52,200 bases of DNA from JABMRP01 sp964444795. GTDB lineage: Bacteria > Planctomycetota > Planctomycetia > Pirellulales > Thermoguttaceae. Made by a program: the position numbers and the translations under genes. The notes beneath the pieces are model-generated. The model saw nothing but the letters and a program-made list of their open reading frames with translations. It made no database searches and was not told the DNA's origin. Below are positions 43,263 through 50,439 of this stretch, piece by piece. The DNA is taken from the NCBI GenBank assembly GCA_964444795.1, contig CAYUIQ010000025.1:1-52200 (forward strand). Direction: 5' to 3'. Numbering within the stretch: the first letter of the stretch is position 1; the number at the start of each line of letters is the position of its first letter.

Positions 43263-43922
43263 ATGCGTTTGACTCGAATTGCCGTTGCGCTGGTCGTTGC
43301 CGTTTGTGCCGGTATCGTCCAGGCCGAAGAAAAGACACCCGGGCTTACCCAGGAAGAGAAGGATCAGGGGTTCGTCAGCCTGTTCGACGGCAAGACGCTC
43401 GACGGCTGGCAGGGCGACGTCCGCGGCTACGTGGCCCAAGACGGATTGATGGTCTGTAAGCCGGGCGGCAACGTCTACACGGCCAAGGAGTACGGCGACT
43501 TTGCCTTCCGCTTCGAGTTCAAGCTGACCGCCAACGCCAACAACGGCGTGGGCATCCGCACCCCGATGGGTGTCAACGCGGCGTATCACGGCATGGAGAT
43601 CCAAGTGCTCGACGACTCGGGCAGCAGCTACACGAAGCTTCAACCGTATCAATACCACGGCTCGATCTACGGCGTGGTGCCCTGTAAGAAAGGCCATCAG
43701 AAACCGGTCGGCGAGTGGAACAGCCAGGAGATCCGCTGCGAGGGCAGCAAGGTGAAAATCACGCTCAACGGTACGGTCATCGTCGACGCCGACTTAAGCG
43801 AAATCAAAGAGACCATGGACCACCGGGCGCACCCGGGGCTGCACAACGCCAAGGGCTACATCGGTTTCCTCGGCCACGGGAGCTATCTGGAGTTCCGCAA
43901 TATCCGGATCAAGGAGCTTTGA
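43263..43922 (+). CDS. DUF1080 (3-keto-disaccharide hydrolase-like) secreted protein
   Basis: 219 residues. Signal peptide 1-22 (ending VQAEE). The single jelly-roll domain of DUF1080 is clear: FVSLFDGKTLDGWQGD at about 37-52, FAFRFEFKLTANANNGVGIRTP, GMEIQVLDDSGSSY, the conserved YHGSIYGVVPCKKGHQKPVGEWNSQEI and the closing FLGHGSYLEFRNIRIKEL. Members split 3-keto sugars made by oxidation of disaccharides. This agrees with the cytochrome and NIPSNAP genes elsewhere in the window. CGGAGGA precedes the ATG. Confidence 0.92.
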   Translation: MRLTRIAVALVVAVCAGIVQAEEKTPGLTQEEKDQGFVSLFDGKTLDGWQGDVRGYVAQDGLMVCKPGGNVYTAKEYGDFAFRFEFKLTANANNGVGIRTPMGVNAAYHGMEIQVLDDSGSSYTKLQPYQYHGSIYGVVPCKKGHQKPVGEWNSQEIRCEGSKVKITLNGTVIVDADLSEIKETMDHRAHPGLHNAKGYIGFLGHGSYLEFRNIRIKEL

Positions 43923-43961
43923 TACGGAGAAAGGGGTAGGTTTAGGCTTTGTCTCAAAGTC

Positions 43962-44034
43962 TGTACGATGGGCTTCCAAGCCCGTCGTTGCGTCTCCCCT
44001 GCTCCCTTCGACGGGCTTGGAAGCCCATCGTACA
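43962..44034. repeat. REP-like palindrome (family 1, variant stem)
   Basis: Perfect 26-bp arms 43962-43987 and 44009-44034 with a 21-nt loop. The outer TGTACGATGG and inner CGTCG/CGACG are kept, but the middle reads GCTTCCAAGC where copies 1 and 2 have GCCCTCCGAGGC; both arms changed together. It lies between the DUF1080 and MFS genes. Confidence 0.88.
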
Positions 44035-44145
44035 TCTTCATCCGCGCGTTGCGCCGGACGGTGGCTTCTCGCCTTGACCGATGGGGCCGTTGCGTCCCGC
44101 GCGTGAAATGCCCCCCTATTGCCGATCTCCGCGGCGTGGTCCATA

Positions 44146-45495
44146 ATGGGGCGTCCCGGCAGCCTCCCAAAACAACCCGCGGAGTGGGCCTTGGAAAGTA
44201 AACTATTCAGTCGCGGATTCCTCTCCCTGCTGGTGACGCAGTTCTTCGGAGCCGCCAACGACAACATCCTCAAGGGGGTGCTGATCTACATGGTGATCGA
44301 CGGGGCCTGGGCCGGCCAACTTGGTTCCGGCGGGCAGGGCATCGTCAGCATCTGCTTCACGGTGCCCTTCATCCTCCTCTCGGGATACGCGGGCCAATTC
44401 GCCGACCGCAACAGCAAGCGTTACGTCAGCGTGCTGGTCAAGGTCGTGGAAATCCCCGTTGCCCTGGTCGCCCTGGTCGGATTCTGGATCGGCAATCTCT
44501 GGCTCACTCTCTTCGCTTTGATCGCCTTGACGTGCCAAAGCGCGTTCTTCGGCCCCGCCAAGTACGGCATGATCCCCGAACTGGTCGAGTCGCGCGATCT
44601 AAGCCGGGCCAACGGAACGATCAATATGATGACCAACCTCGCGGTCATCGTGGGGACCCTCGCCGCGGGCATCATTGCCGACGCCTACAACCCGCTGCCG
44701 GACGCCGCCGGGGCGACCGCCGCGCCCGCCCTTTGGCTGCCCGGCCTGGCCATGGTGGCGGTGGCTGTCGCGGGACTTTTCGCCATCCTGTTTCTGACGC
44801 CCCTGCAGCCCGGCGACCGCACGCTGCGGTACAACCTGAATCCGCTGGCGACCTATATCAGTTCGCTGAAGGAAATGGCCCGAACCCCCTTGCTGATGGT
44901 CATGCTCGCCTGGGGATATTTCTATTTTCTCGCCGGTCTGGCCTTATTGATTATCCCCGAGTACACCCTTGTGCTTAAGGAGTATGGCGTGGACCGGACG
45001 GAAGCCAGCATGCTGTTGGGGGTGATGGGCGTGGCGATCGGCCTGGGCAGCGTGGCCGCCGGTCTGATCTCGGGCCATGCCATCCGGCCGCGATTGATTC
45101 CTATCGGCGCGGCCGGTCTGACGTTCTTCTTCTTCCTGCTGGGGACCGTGCCGCCGACGCTACCCGACCTGGGACCCATGTGGCGAGTGCTGGCAAGCCC
45201 GATCGCCGGGTTCATCTTCGGCGCGGGCGCGTTCGCCGGTTTCTACATCATCCCCTTGCAGGCGCTGCTCCAGCGACTCGCGCCGGACGACGAGCGGGGC
45301 CGATTGCTGGGCACGGCCAACGGCATTTCGTTCACCTTCCTGGCGCTCGCGTCGCTGCTGTACTGGATCATTCGGCCGGCCTTCGGCCAACATCCGGAGA
45401 GAATCTTTCTTCTCAGCTCGGTCCTGATGGTCGTGGGCGTGGCCTTTTTTCTCTGGCGAATGAAGGCTCGCGGGTTTTCCTTCGGCAAGGTGTAA
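44146..45495 (+). CDS. MFS transporter (LplT-like)
   Basis: About 449 residues from the ATG at 44146; a TTG at 44191 (with GGAG upstream) would start just before ESKLFSRGFLSLLVTQFFG and is equally possible. Twelve hydrophobic helices. FADRNSKRYVSVLVKVVEI is the loop 2-3 motif region, and CQSAFFGPAKYGMIPELV is shared with the lysophospholipid transporter branch (LplT and Aas-linked MFS). Lysophospholipid or drug transport is inferred; substrate unproven. The ROK kinase gene follows nine bases after the stop, suggesting an operon. Confidence 0.86.
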   Translation: MGRPGSLPKQPAEWALESKLFSRGFLSLLVTQFFGAANDNILKGVLIYMVIDGAWAGQLGSGGQGIVSICFTVPFILLSGYAGQFADRNSKRYVSVLVKVVEIPVALVALVGFWIGNLWLTLFALIALTCQSAFFGPAKYGMIPELVESRDLSRANGTINMMTNLAVIVGTLAAGIIADAYNPLPDAAGATAAPALWLPGLAMVAVAVAGLFAILFLTPLQPGDRTLRYNLNPLATYISSLKEMARTPLLMVMLAWGYFYFLAGLALLIIPEYTLVLKEYGVDRTEASMLLGVMGVAIGLGSVAAGLISGHAIRPRLIPIGAAGLTFFFFLLGTVPPTLPDLGPMWRVLASPIAGFIFGAGAFAGFYIIPLQALLQRLAPDDERGRLLGTANGISFTFLALASLLYWIIRPAFGQHPERIFLLSSVLMVVGVAFFLWRMKARGFSFGKV

Positions 45496-45504
45496 CGTCT
45501 TTCA

Positions 45505-46545
45505 ATGAGCTGCCAAGCCATGTATCTGGGCATCGAAATCGGCGGCACCAAGCTGCAACTGGGAGTCGGCACCGGTCGGGGTGATCCTTTGGCGGCCCTG
45601 GAACGTCTCGACGTCGAGCCGGATGCCGGGGCCCAGGGAATCCTCCACAAGATCCGCCGCGCCGCCGATCCGCTGATCCAGCGACATGACGTGCGCGCCG
45701 TGGGGATCGGATTCGGCGGACCGGTCGATGCCACCGAAGGCCGGGTCGTCAAGAGTCACCAGGTCGACGGCTGGGACGATTTCCTCTTGGTTCCATGGTG
45801 CCAGAAGACACTCGGCTTGCCGGCCCGGTTGGGAAACGACTCCGATCTGGCCGGTTTGGCCGAAGCCCGGTTTGGGGCCGGACGCGCGGGCCGGATCGTC
45901 TTCTATAGCAACATTGGCAGCGGCATCGGTGGAGCACTGGTCACGGGCGGCGAACTCTATGCGGGCAGTTCGGGCGTGGCCTGCGAACTGGGCCACTTGC
46001 GTCCCGGGCTGCAATCCGACCGGCCCGACCAGACCGTCGAGTCGTTGGCCAGCGGCTGGGCCATCGCCGCCGCAGCCGGAGCCCGACTGGCCGATCCGAT
46101 TTCTCATCCTCTGGAACCGTGGCTGGACAAAGGGGCCCGGTTGGGGGCCGAGTCGGTGCGGCAGCGGTTGATCGAACAAGAGGAGTCCGATCAGCCCCAT
46201 GCCGTCGATTTGCTCAGTCGCTGCGACGGCCGCCTCGGGCAACTTACGGCCAAGATGGTCGCCGAGGCCGCCCTCGGGGGCAACTCCATCGCCAGCGACG
46301 TGTTCCGCCACGCGGTCCAGGTGCTCGGCTGGGCGCTGGCTCAGATGATCAACCTCCTGTCTCCCGACGTGATCGTGATCGGTGGCGGAGTGTCGCTGGT
46401 GGGCGAAATGCTGCTGCTGGCACCTCTTCGGGAAGAAGTCCGCCGATATACCTTCCCCCCGCTGGATGGAACGTACCAGATCGTTCCAGCCGAGTTGGGC
46501 GAGGAGGTTGTGGTTCATGGGGCGCTGGCGCTGGCGGCCAGCTAA
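45505..46545 (+). CDS. ROK-family sugar kinase lacking the zinc motif
   Basis: 346 residues. ATP-binding LGIEIGGTKLQLGVG at about 8-22, GIGFGGPVDATEGRVV, the catalytic Asp in LGNDSDLAGLAEARFG, and NIGSGIGGALV. The usual ROK zinc site CxCGxxGCxE is absent: after ELGHLRPG the sequence goes on as LQSDRPDQTVESLASGWA. Such zinc-less ROK proteins exist in this phylum. It phosphorylates glucose or a related sugar in the cytoplasm; alternatively it acts as a sensor, though no winged-helix domain is present. Ends with VIVIGGGVSLVGEM, typical of the fold. Confidence 0.88.
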   Translation: MSCQAMYLGIEIGGTKLQLGVGTGRGDPLAALERLDVEPDAGAQGILHKIRRAADPLIQRHDVRAVGIGFGGPVDATEGRVVKSHQVDGWDDFLLVPWCQKTLGLPARLGNDSDLAGLAEARFGAGRAGRIVFYSNIGSGIGGALVTGGELYAGSSGVACELGHLRPGLQSDRPDQTVESLASGWAIAAAAGARLADPISHPLEPWLDKGARLGAESVRQRLIEQEESDQPHAVDLLSRCDGRLGQLTAKMVAEAALGGNSIASDVFRHAVQVLGWALAQMINLLSPDVIVIGGGVSLVGEMLLLAPLREEVRRYTFPPLDGTYQIVPAELGEEVVVHGALALAAS

Positions 46546-46573
46546 ATCGCCCATCTTTCCGCAATGACCTAAT

Positions 46574-46594
46574 CGTTAAATCTTGAATAACACT
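46574..46594. repeat. Short palindrome before the repeat-rich protein gene
   Basis: ATCTTGA-ATAACAC-TCAAGAT, a perfect 7-bp inverted repeat in the 162-base gap. Possible operator; no T tract, so not a terminator. Confidence 0.4.
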
Positions 46595-46707
46595 CAAGAT
46601 CGATACGATCGGAACCGATGAAGTTCCCAACGGATGGTTCCCTTCTCCAGTCTGTGTGTCATGCGCGCCGGACGGGGGACCACCTCCGCGGCGAAGGAAA
46701 CAAGGGT

Positions 46708-48231
46708 ATGACCAGCCAATACAATTCGACGGACACGAGAAATTCACGGGCGGATATGTCCCAGCCGATCGGTGGGGTGGAAGACATGCATTCCGGCGGC
46801 CAGGCGAGGGAATCATACCCAGCCGATGGCAGTCAGGTACTCACCCAACTACCCGATCTAGGAGGTCATTCTCAGGACCCGTTCCTGTCCGGCGGTTCCT
46901 CTGGATCGGGCAACCGGTTTCTGGGGCAAAAGGTATCGATGAAGCTTCTGGTAGGAGCCGGCGTGGCCCTGGTGCTGGTGGCCGTTTTGCCGTTCTTCTT
47001 CGACAACGAAGAGGAACCGGCCGCCGATACGGGTGATAAGCCGTCATGGGTCAAAGAGATGCCCGCCGCCGATGCCGAACCGGCACCGCGCTGGGACGGC
47101 GGTTCGTCGGAGCAGTACCCGGCGCCGGGTGAGGGCTTGGAGCACCGCGCGCAGGGCGACCCGATGGTACCCCCGCACTGGAATCACGATCCGTCACGAA
47201 CGGCCGCCTCCAATTATCCGGCGGCTTCGTCTTATCCCAATACAGGACTTCCCGACACGGCGCAAGTCCCGCGGCCCACGTGGAACGAACCGGCCGTTCA
47301 GCCGCCGGCCACGCCCTTGCCGGCACCGGGCGAGGTATCCGGCAGCGTGCCGGCGATGCCCGCGGACGGCGACTATTCCCGGGTGCAGCAGGCCAACCAC
47401 TGGGAGCAGCCGGCCCGGCCAGCCGAGCGGGGCGAGTATGACAACCAGTATCGACCCGGCTCGACCGGACGCGTTGGAGAGAATACGCGACCGTGGCAAA
47501 ACCCCCCGATCACGACCGACATGACCGGCCGCCGGGTGGCCCCCCAAGACGTGGGGCCAATTAGCCAGACGTATCAGCGCCCCTACCAGCAGCCACAAAC
47601 CGACATGAACCGAGGGGACAGCGCCGCGGCGCCCTATGCCGACGGCACCGCATACCGCCGAGAGAATCAGTACAGGCAGGACCCTCGTACCCAGACTCGT
47701 GAGGGTGCCGAGCCTTACTACACGGCCCGACGCGAGAACTACCGCACCGATTCGCAGACTGTCGACCCGAATGCCTATCGCACCGATCCGAACACGTATC
47801 GCGCCGATCGACCGGCCGCCGATCCGAACACCTATCGCACCGATCCGAACACGTATCGCACGGATCCGCGGACCGTCGATCCGAACGCCTATCGCGCCGA
47901 TCCGAACACGTATCGCACGGATCCGCGGACCGTCGATCCGAATACCTATCGCGCCGATCCGAACACGTATCGCACGGATCCGCGGACCGCCGATCCGAAT
48001 ACCTATCGCGCCGATCCGCGGGCGTCAAGTTCTGGTGCTCCCTACAACGAGTACCGATCACCGGCTCCGAGCAACTACCGAAGCGATTCTCGCAGTACGT
48101 ATCCGGCGGATTATCCCACCGAACGATCTTCAATGAATCAGGGTTCGTATCCACCTCGCTATCCAACCGAGCCGGGCGTTGCTCGGTTCGAGGGCGGCAT
48201 CACCAATCCAACGACCAGAAACAACCTATGA
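46708..48231 (+). CDS. Single-pass membrane protein with tandem Tyr/Asp/Pro repeats
   Basis: 507 residues from the ATG at 46708 (GAAGGAA ten bases upstream); the frame is open back to 46618 with no SD. Residues about 1-75 are hydrophilic, one helix follows (LLVGAGVALVLVAVLPFFF), and the rest is disordered Pro/Asn/Tyr/Arg-rich sequence. Residues about 350-440 contain three exact 19-residue repeats (57-bp units from 47848, 47905 and 47962) of the type NTYRTDPRTVDPNTYRADP. Probably extracytoplasmic and possibly an adhesive or spacer element of the cell envelope. Its stop overlaps the next start (ATGA), so it is translationally coupled to the CpsD-like gene. No family recognised. Confidence 0.72.
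   Translation: MTSQYNSTDTRNSRADMSQPIGGVEDMHSGGQARESYPADGSQVLTQLPDLGGHSQDPFLSGGSSGSGNRFLGQKVSMKLLVGAGVALVLVAVLPFFFDNEEEPAADTGDKPSWVKEMPAADAEPAPRWDGGSSEQYPAPGEGLEHRAQGDPMVPPHWNHDPSRTAASNYPAASSYPNTGLPDTAQVPRPTWNEPAVQPPATPLPAPGEVSGSVPAMPADGDYSRVQQANHWEQPARPAERGEYDNQYRPGSTGRVGENTRPWQNPPITTDMTGRRVAPQDVGPISQTYQRPYQQPQTDMNRGDSAAAPYADGTAYRRENQYRQDPRTQTREGAEPYYTARRENYRTDSQTVDPNAYRTDPNTYRADRPAADPNTYRTDPNTYRTDPRTVDPNAYRADPNTYRTDPRTVDPNTYRADPNTYRTDPRTADPNTYRADPRASSSGAPYNEYRSPAPSNYRSDSRSTYPADYPTERSSMNQGSYPPRYPTEPGVARFEGGITNPTTRNNL
47848..48018 (+). repeat. 57-bp tandem repeat, three units
   Basis: Units begin at 47848, 47905 and 47962 with AACACGTATCGCACGGATCC and are almost identical at DNA level, unlike the more diverged flanking YRTDPN units (from about 47763). 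This indicates recent slippage or recombination. Confidence 0.88.
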
Positions 48232-49472
48232 CATCGTCCGACCGAGCATTCATCAAAGCCTACTCGCACGTTGCGGAAACCGTCGCAACCACGCCTTTGC
48301 CATTGGTTGCGTCGGTTTCTCTTTCCGAGGCATTGCCGCGGGAGGCTATCCAGGAATCGACGGAATTGCCCAGCGAGGAGTTAGCCCGGGTGATGCGGAC
48401 GGCCGCCTCACGGTCATGTCCGGATTCCCTTCGGGCGAGCGTTTCGGAGGGGGCGGTCGACATCGTGGCCACGATTCTTCCTCAACTCTCCCAGACGCCA
48501 TTTTCCCAGACGCCGTGCTCCCCTCCTGATTCGCCGGATTTGGCACCCGCCGCGGCGTCGCCGGAAGGCCCGGTCGAGGCGGAGGAGGAAACGAACAGCG
48601 GATGTCGTTTGGCGGGGGAAGAACGAGAGTCCGAGCCGGCGATCTATCGGCTGGATCAAGCCGCCGGGCTCGACGAGCAGCCCGAGGTTCACAGACCACA
48701 CGTCGGTTTCCCGGCGGGGGTCGCCGAATCGGAGACCGCGGGAGGAGAGGAAGCGTCCGGCGGGCCGACGCGCCCGTCGCTCGATGTGCCCGAGGCCCCG
48801 CCCATTCCCGCCTGGCAAGTCGATCACTTTGTCTGGACGGCGGATTGCCGGCGACTCCTGCAAACGGCCCAGGGGGCGTGGGATCGGCTCGGTGAAGCGT
48901 TGATTCGGGCGACGTCTCTCGGGCGGAAAGTCTTGGGGATCGGCGGCGCTCGATCGGGAGAGGGCAGCACGGCCGTACTGTTGTGCGCCGCCCGACGGCT
49001 GGCCCAACACGGCCTGAGCGTGGCTATGGTCGACGGCGATTTCCACAGTCCGCGGCTTGCCGAGCGACTGGGTTTGGCGCCGGAAGCAGGGTGGGAACAG
49101 GTGCTCCAGGGCGAGGCGGTTCTGTCCGATGCGCTGATCGAATCAACCGGCGACAACCTGGTGATTCTACCTCTGACGCATACTCCGAACGGAGGCCATT
49201 GGGAACACCAAGGGACGCGGCTCATCCAGGAGACTCTCGGGGCGATGCGCCGCGGTTTCGATCTCGTGTTGGTCGACATGGGTGCGTTGGAATCCGGCAC
49301 GACCGGCGAATTGCCGCCGGAGGCTACCGCGCTGGCCGCGTCACTCGACGCCTCGATCCTCGTCCGCGACGTTCGTTCGACGCCGCGATACTGGCTCGGC
49401 GAGTTGCAGAACCATTTGGCCACCGCCGGCGCGACGCCGATCGGCGTGGTCGAGAACTTCGTCGTGTCCTGA
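48228..49472 (+). CDS. CpsD/CapB-like P-loop protein with altered ATP site
   Basis: 414 residues. Residues about 1-210 are low-complexity and Pro/Glu/Ala-rich. The C-terminal part (about 225-410) has the fold of bacterial tyrosine kinases of the CpsD/Wzc type and MinD/ParA relatives: KVLGIGGARSGEGSTAVLL stands for Walker A, VAMVDGDFHSPRL for Walker A' and DLVLVDMGALESG for Walker B. The Walker A lysine (GEGKS/T in active enzymes) is Ser here and the Walker B TPP is missing, so ATP hydrolysis or kinase activity may be lost. Start overlaps the preceding stop (ATGA). It probably regulates polysaccharide assembly with the neighbouring ATPase. Confidence 0.75.
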   Translation: MTSSDRAFIKAYSHVAETVATTPLPLVASVSLSEALPREAIQESTELPSEELARVMRTAASRSCPDSLRASVSEGAVDIVATILPQLSQTPFSQTPCSPPDSPDLAPAAASPEGPVEAEEETNSGCRLAGEERESEPAIYRLDQAAGLDEQPEVHRPHVGFPAGVAESETAGGEEASGGPTRPSLDVPEAPPIPAWQVDHFVWTADCRRLLQTAQGAWDRLGEALIRATSLGRKVLGIGGARSGEGSTAVLLCAARRLAQHGLSVAMVDGDFHSPRLAERLGLAPEAGWEQVLQGEAVLSDALIESTGDNLVILPLTHTPNGGHWEHQGTRLIQETLGAMRRGFDLVLVDMGALESGTTGELPPEATALAASLDASILVRDVRSTPRYWLGELQNHLATAGATPIGVVENFVVS

Positions 49473-49498
49473 GTCGGCCCCAAGGCCGTGGCATCCCC

Positions 49499-50416
49499 AT
49501 GTATGAGTCCTACTGGCAACTCAATACGAAGCCCTTCGACAGCGCCTGCGATCCCCGTTTTTACTTCCCGGGCGAGTCGTGCCAGGCTGCGCTGCTGAAG
49601 CTTCGGTATGCCATCGAAAACCGTCGTGGGGCGGCCTTGCTGACCGGCGGCTCGGGGACGGGGAAAACGCTGATCATCCACATGCTCCGGAAGATGATCG
49701 ATCGCAGCGTCGACCCGCTGCTGCATCTGGTCTTCCCGCAGATGCCGTGCGCCGACCTCTTGGCCTATCTGGCGCATCAATGGCACGGTTTGCCGCCGAA
49801 ACCGTCCGCCGGAAGCCCGCCGAAATCGTCGAACGGAAGCCCGCCGGAGGCGTCCAATGGAAGCTCGACGAAGGCGTTGACTGGAAACCCGCCGGAGGCC
49901 TCGACCGGAAGAATCGAGGAGAGTATCCGACGGATCGAGCGGTTCTTGATCGACAACACGCGCCAGAAACGCCACGCCGTGGTGGTCGTCGACGAGGCCC
50001 ACCTGCTGGAGGATCCGCACACCCTGGAGGCGCTTCGGTTGCTGTTGAACTTCGAGGCCGACGGGCGCGGCGCCTTAACGCTGCTGCTGGTCGGGCAACC
50101 GGGACTCCTGCCGGCGATGGACCGCTCGCCTGCTCTGGAAGAACGGTTGGCCGTGAAGTGTCTCTTGCGCCCCATGAGCCAGCCGGAGACCGTTCGCTAC
50201 GTGGAGCATCGACTCCGCGTGGCCGGCGCCCAGCGGACGATGTTCCAGGAGGATGCCATCGAGGCCCTGCACGAGCTTTCGCACGGCGTGGCGCGGCGAA
50301 TCAACCGCCTGGCCGATCTGGCCCTGCTGATCGGATACGCCGAACAGCAGACGGTCATCACCGCCGAGGGCATCGAATCGGTCGACCGGGAACTCGTGAC
50401 CGTGGTGCCGGAGTAG
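49499..50416 (+). CDS. ExeA/GspA-like AAA ATPase with repeat-expanded linker
   Basis: 305 residues from the ATG at 49499. MYESYWQLNTKPFDSACDPRFYF is the standard opening. Walker A GGSGTGKT at about 51-58, Walker B VVVVDEAHLL at about 160-169, sensor LVGQPGL and ITAEGIESVDREL at the end. Between Walker A and B lies a Pro/Ser/Asn/Gly linker (about 98-137) made of 8-residue units such as SPPKSSNG, SPPEASNG and NPPEASTG, from a 24-bp DNA repeat. This family drives secretion or exopolysaccharide/pilus assembly (GspA, MSHA-type, XrtA-locus ATPase). It lies 26 bases after the CpsD-like gene, so the two are likely co-expressed. Confidence 0.88.
   Translation: MYESYWQLNTKPFDSACDPRFYFPGESCQAALLKLRYAIENRRGAALLTGGSGTGKTLIIHMLRKMIDRSVDPLLHLVFPQMPCADLLAYLAHQWHGLPPKPSAGSPPKSSNGSPPEASNGSSTKALTGNPPEASTGRIEESIRRIERFLIDNTRQKRHAVVVVDEAHLLEDPHTLEALRLLLNFEADGRGALTLLLVGQPGLLPAMDRSPALEERLAVKCLLRPMSQPETVRYVEHRLRVAGAQRTMFQEDAIEALHELSHGVARRINRLADLALLIGYAEQQTVITAEGIESVDRELVTVVPE
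49788..49907 (+). repeat. 24-bp tandem repeat within the ExeA-like gene
   Basis: Four units with period 24 starting GGAAGC or GGAAAC at 49811, 49835, 49859 and 49883, plus a partial unit before. The length stays a multiple of three, so the frame is kept while the linker can change length. Confidence 0.85.
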
Positions 50417-50424
50417 GTTGCTCC

Positions 50425-50433
50425 TGATATAAT
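50425..50433 (+). promoter_or_regulatory. Extended -10 promoter just before the GT-C gene
   Basis: TGATATAAT, an extended -10 (TG, one base, TATAAT). The first transcribed base would be about 50440, which is the A of the ATG, implying leaderless mRNA. GGGAG sits too close to the ATG to be a normal SD. Confidence 0.5.
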
Positions 50434-50439
50434 GGGAGT

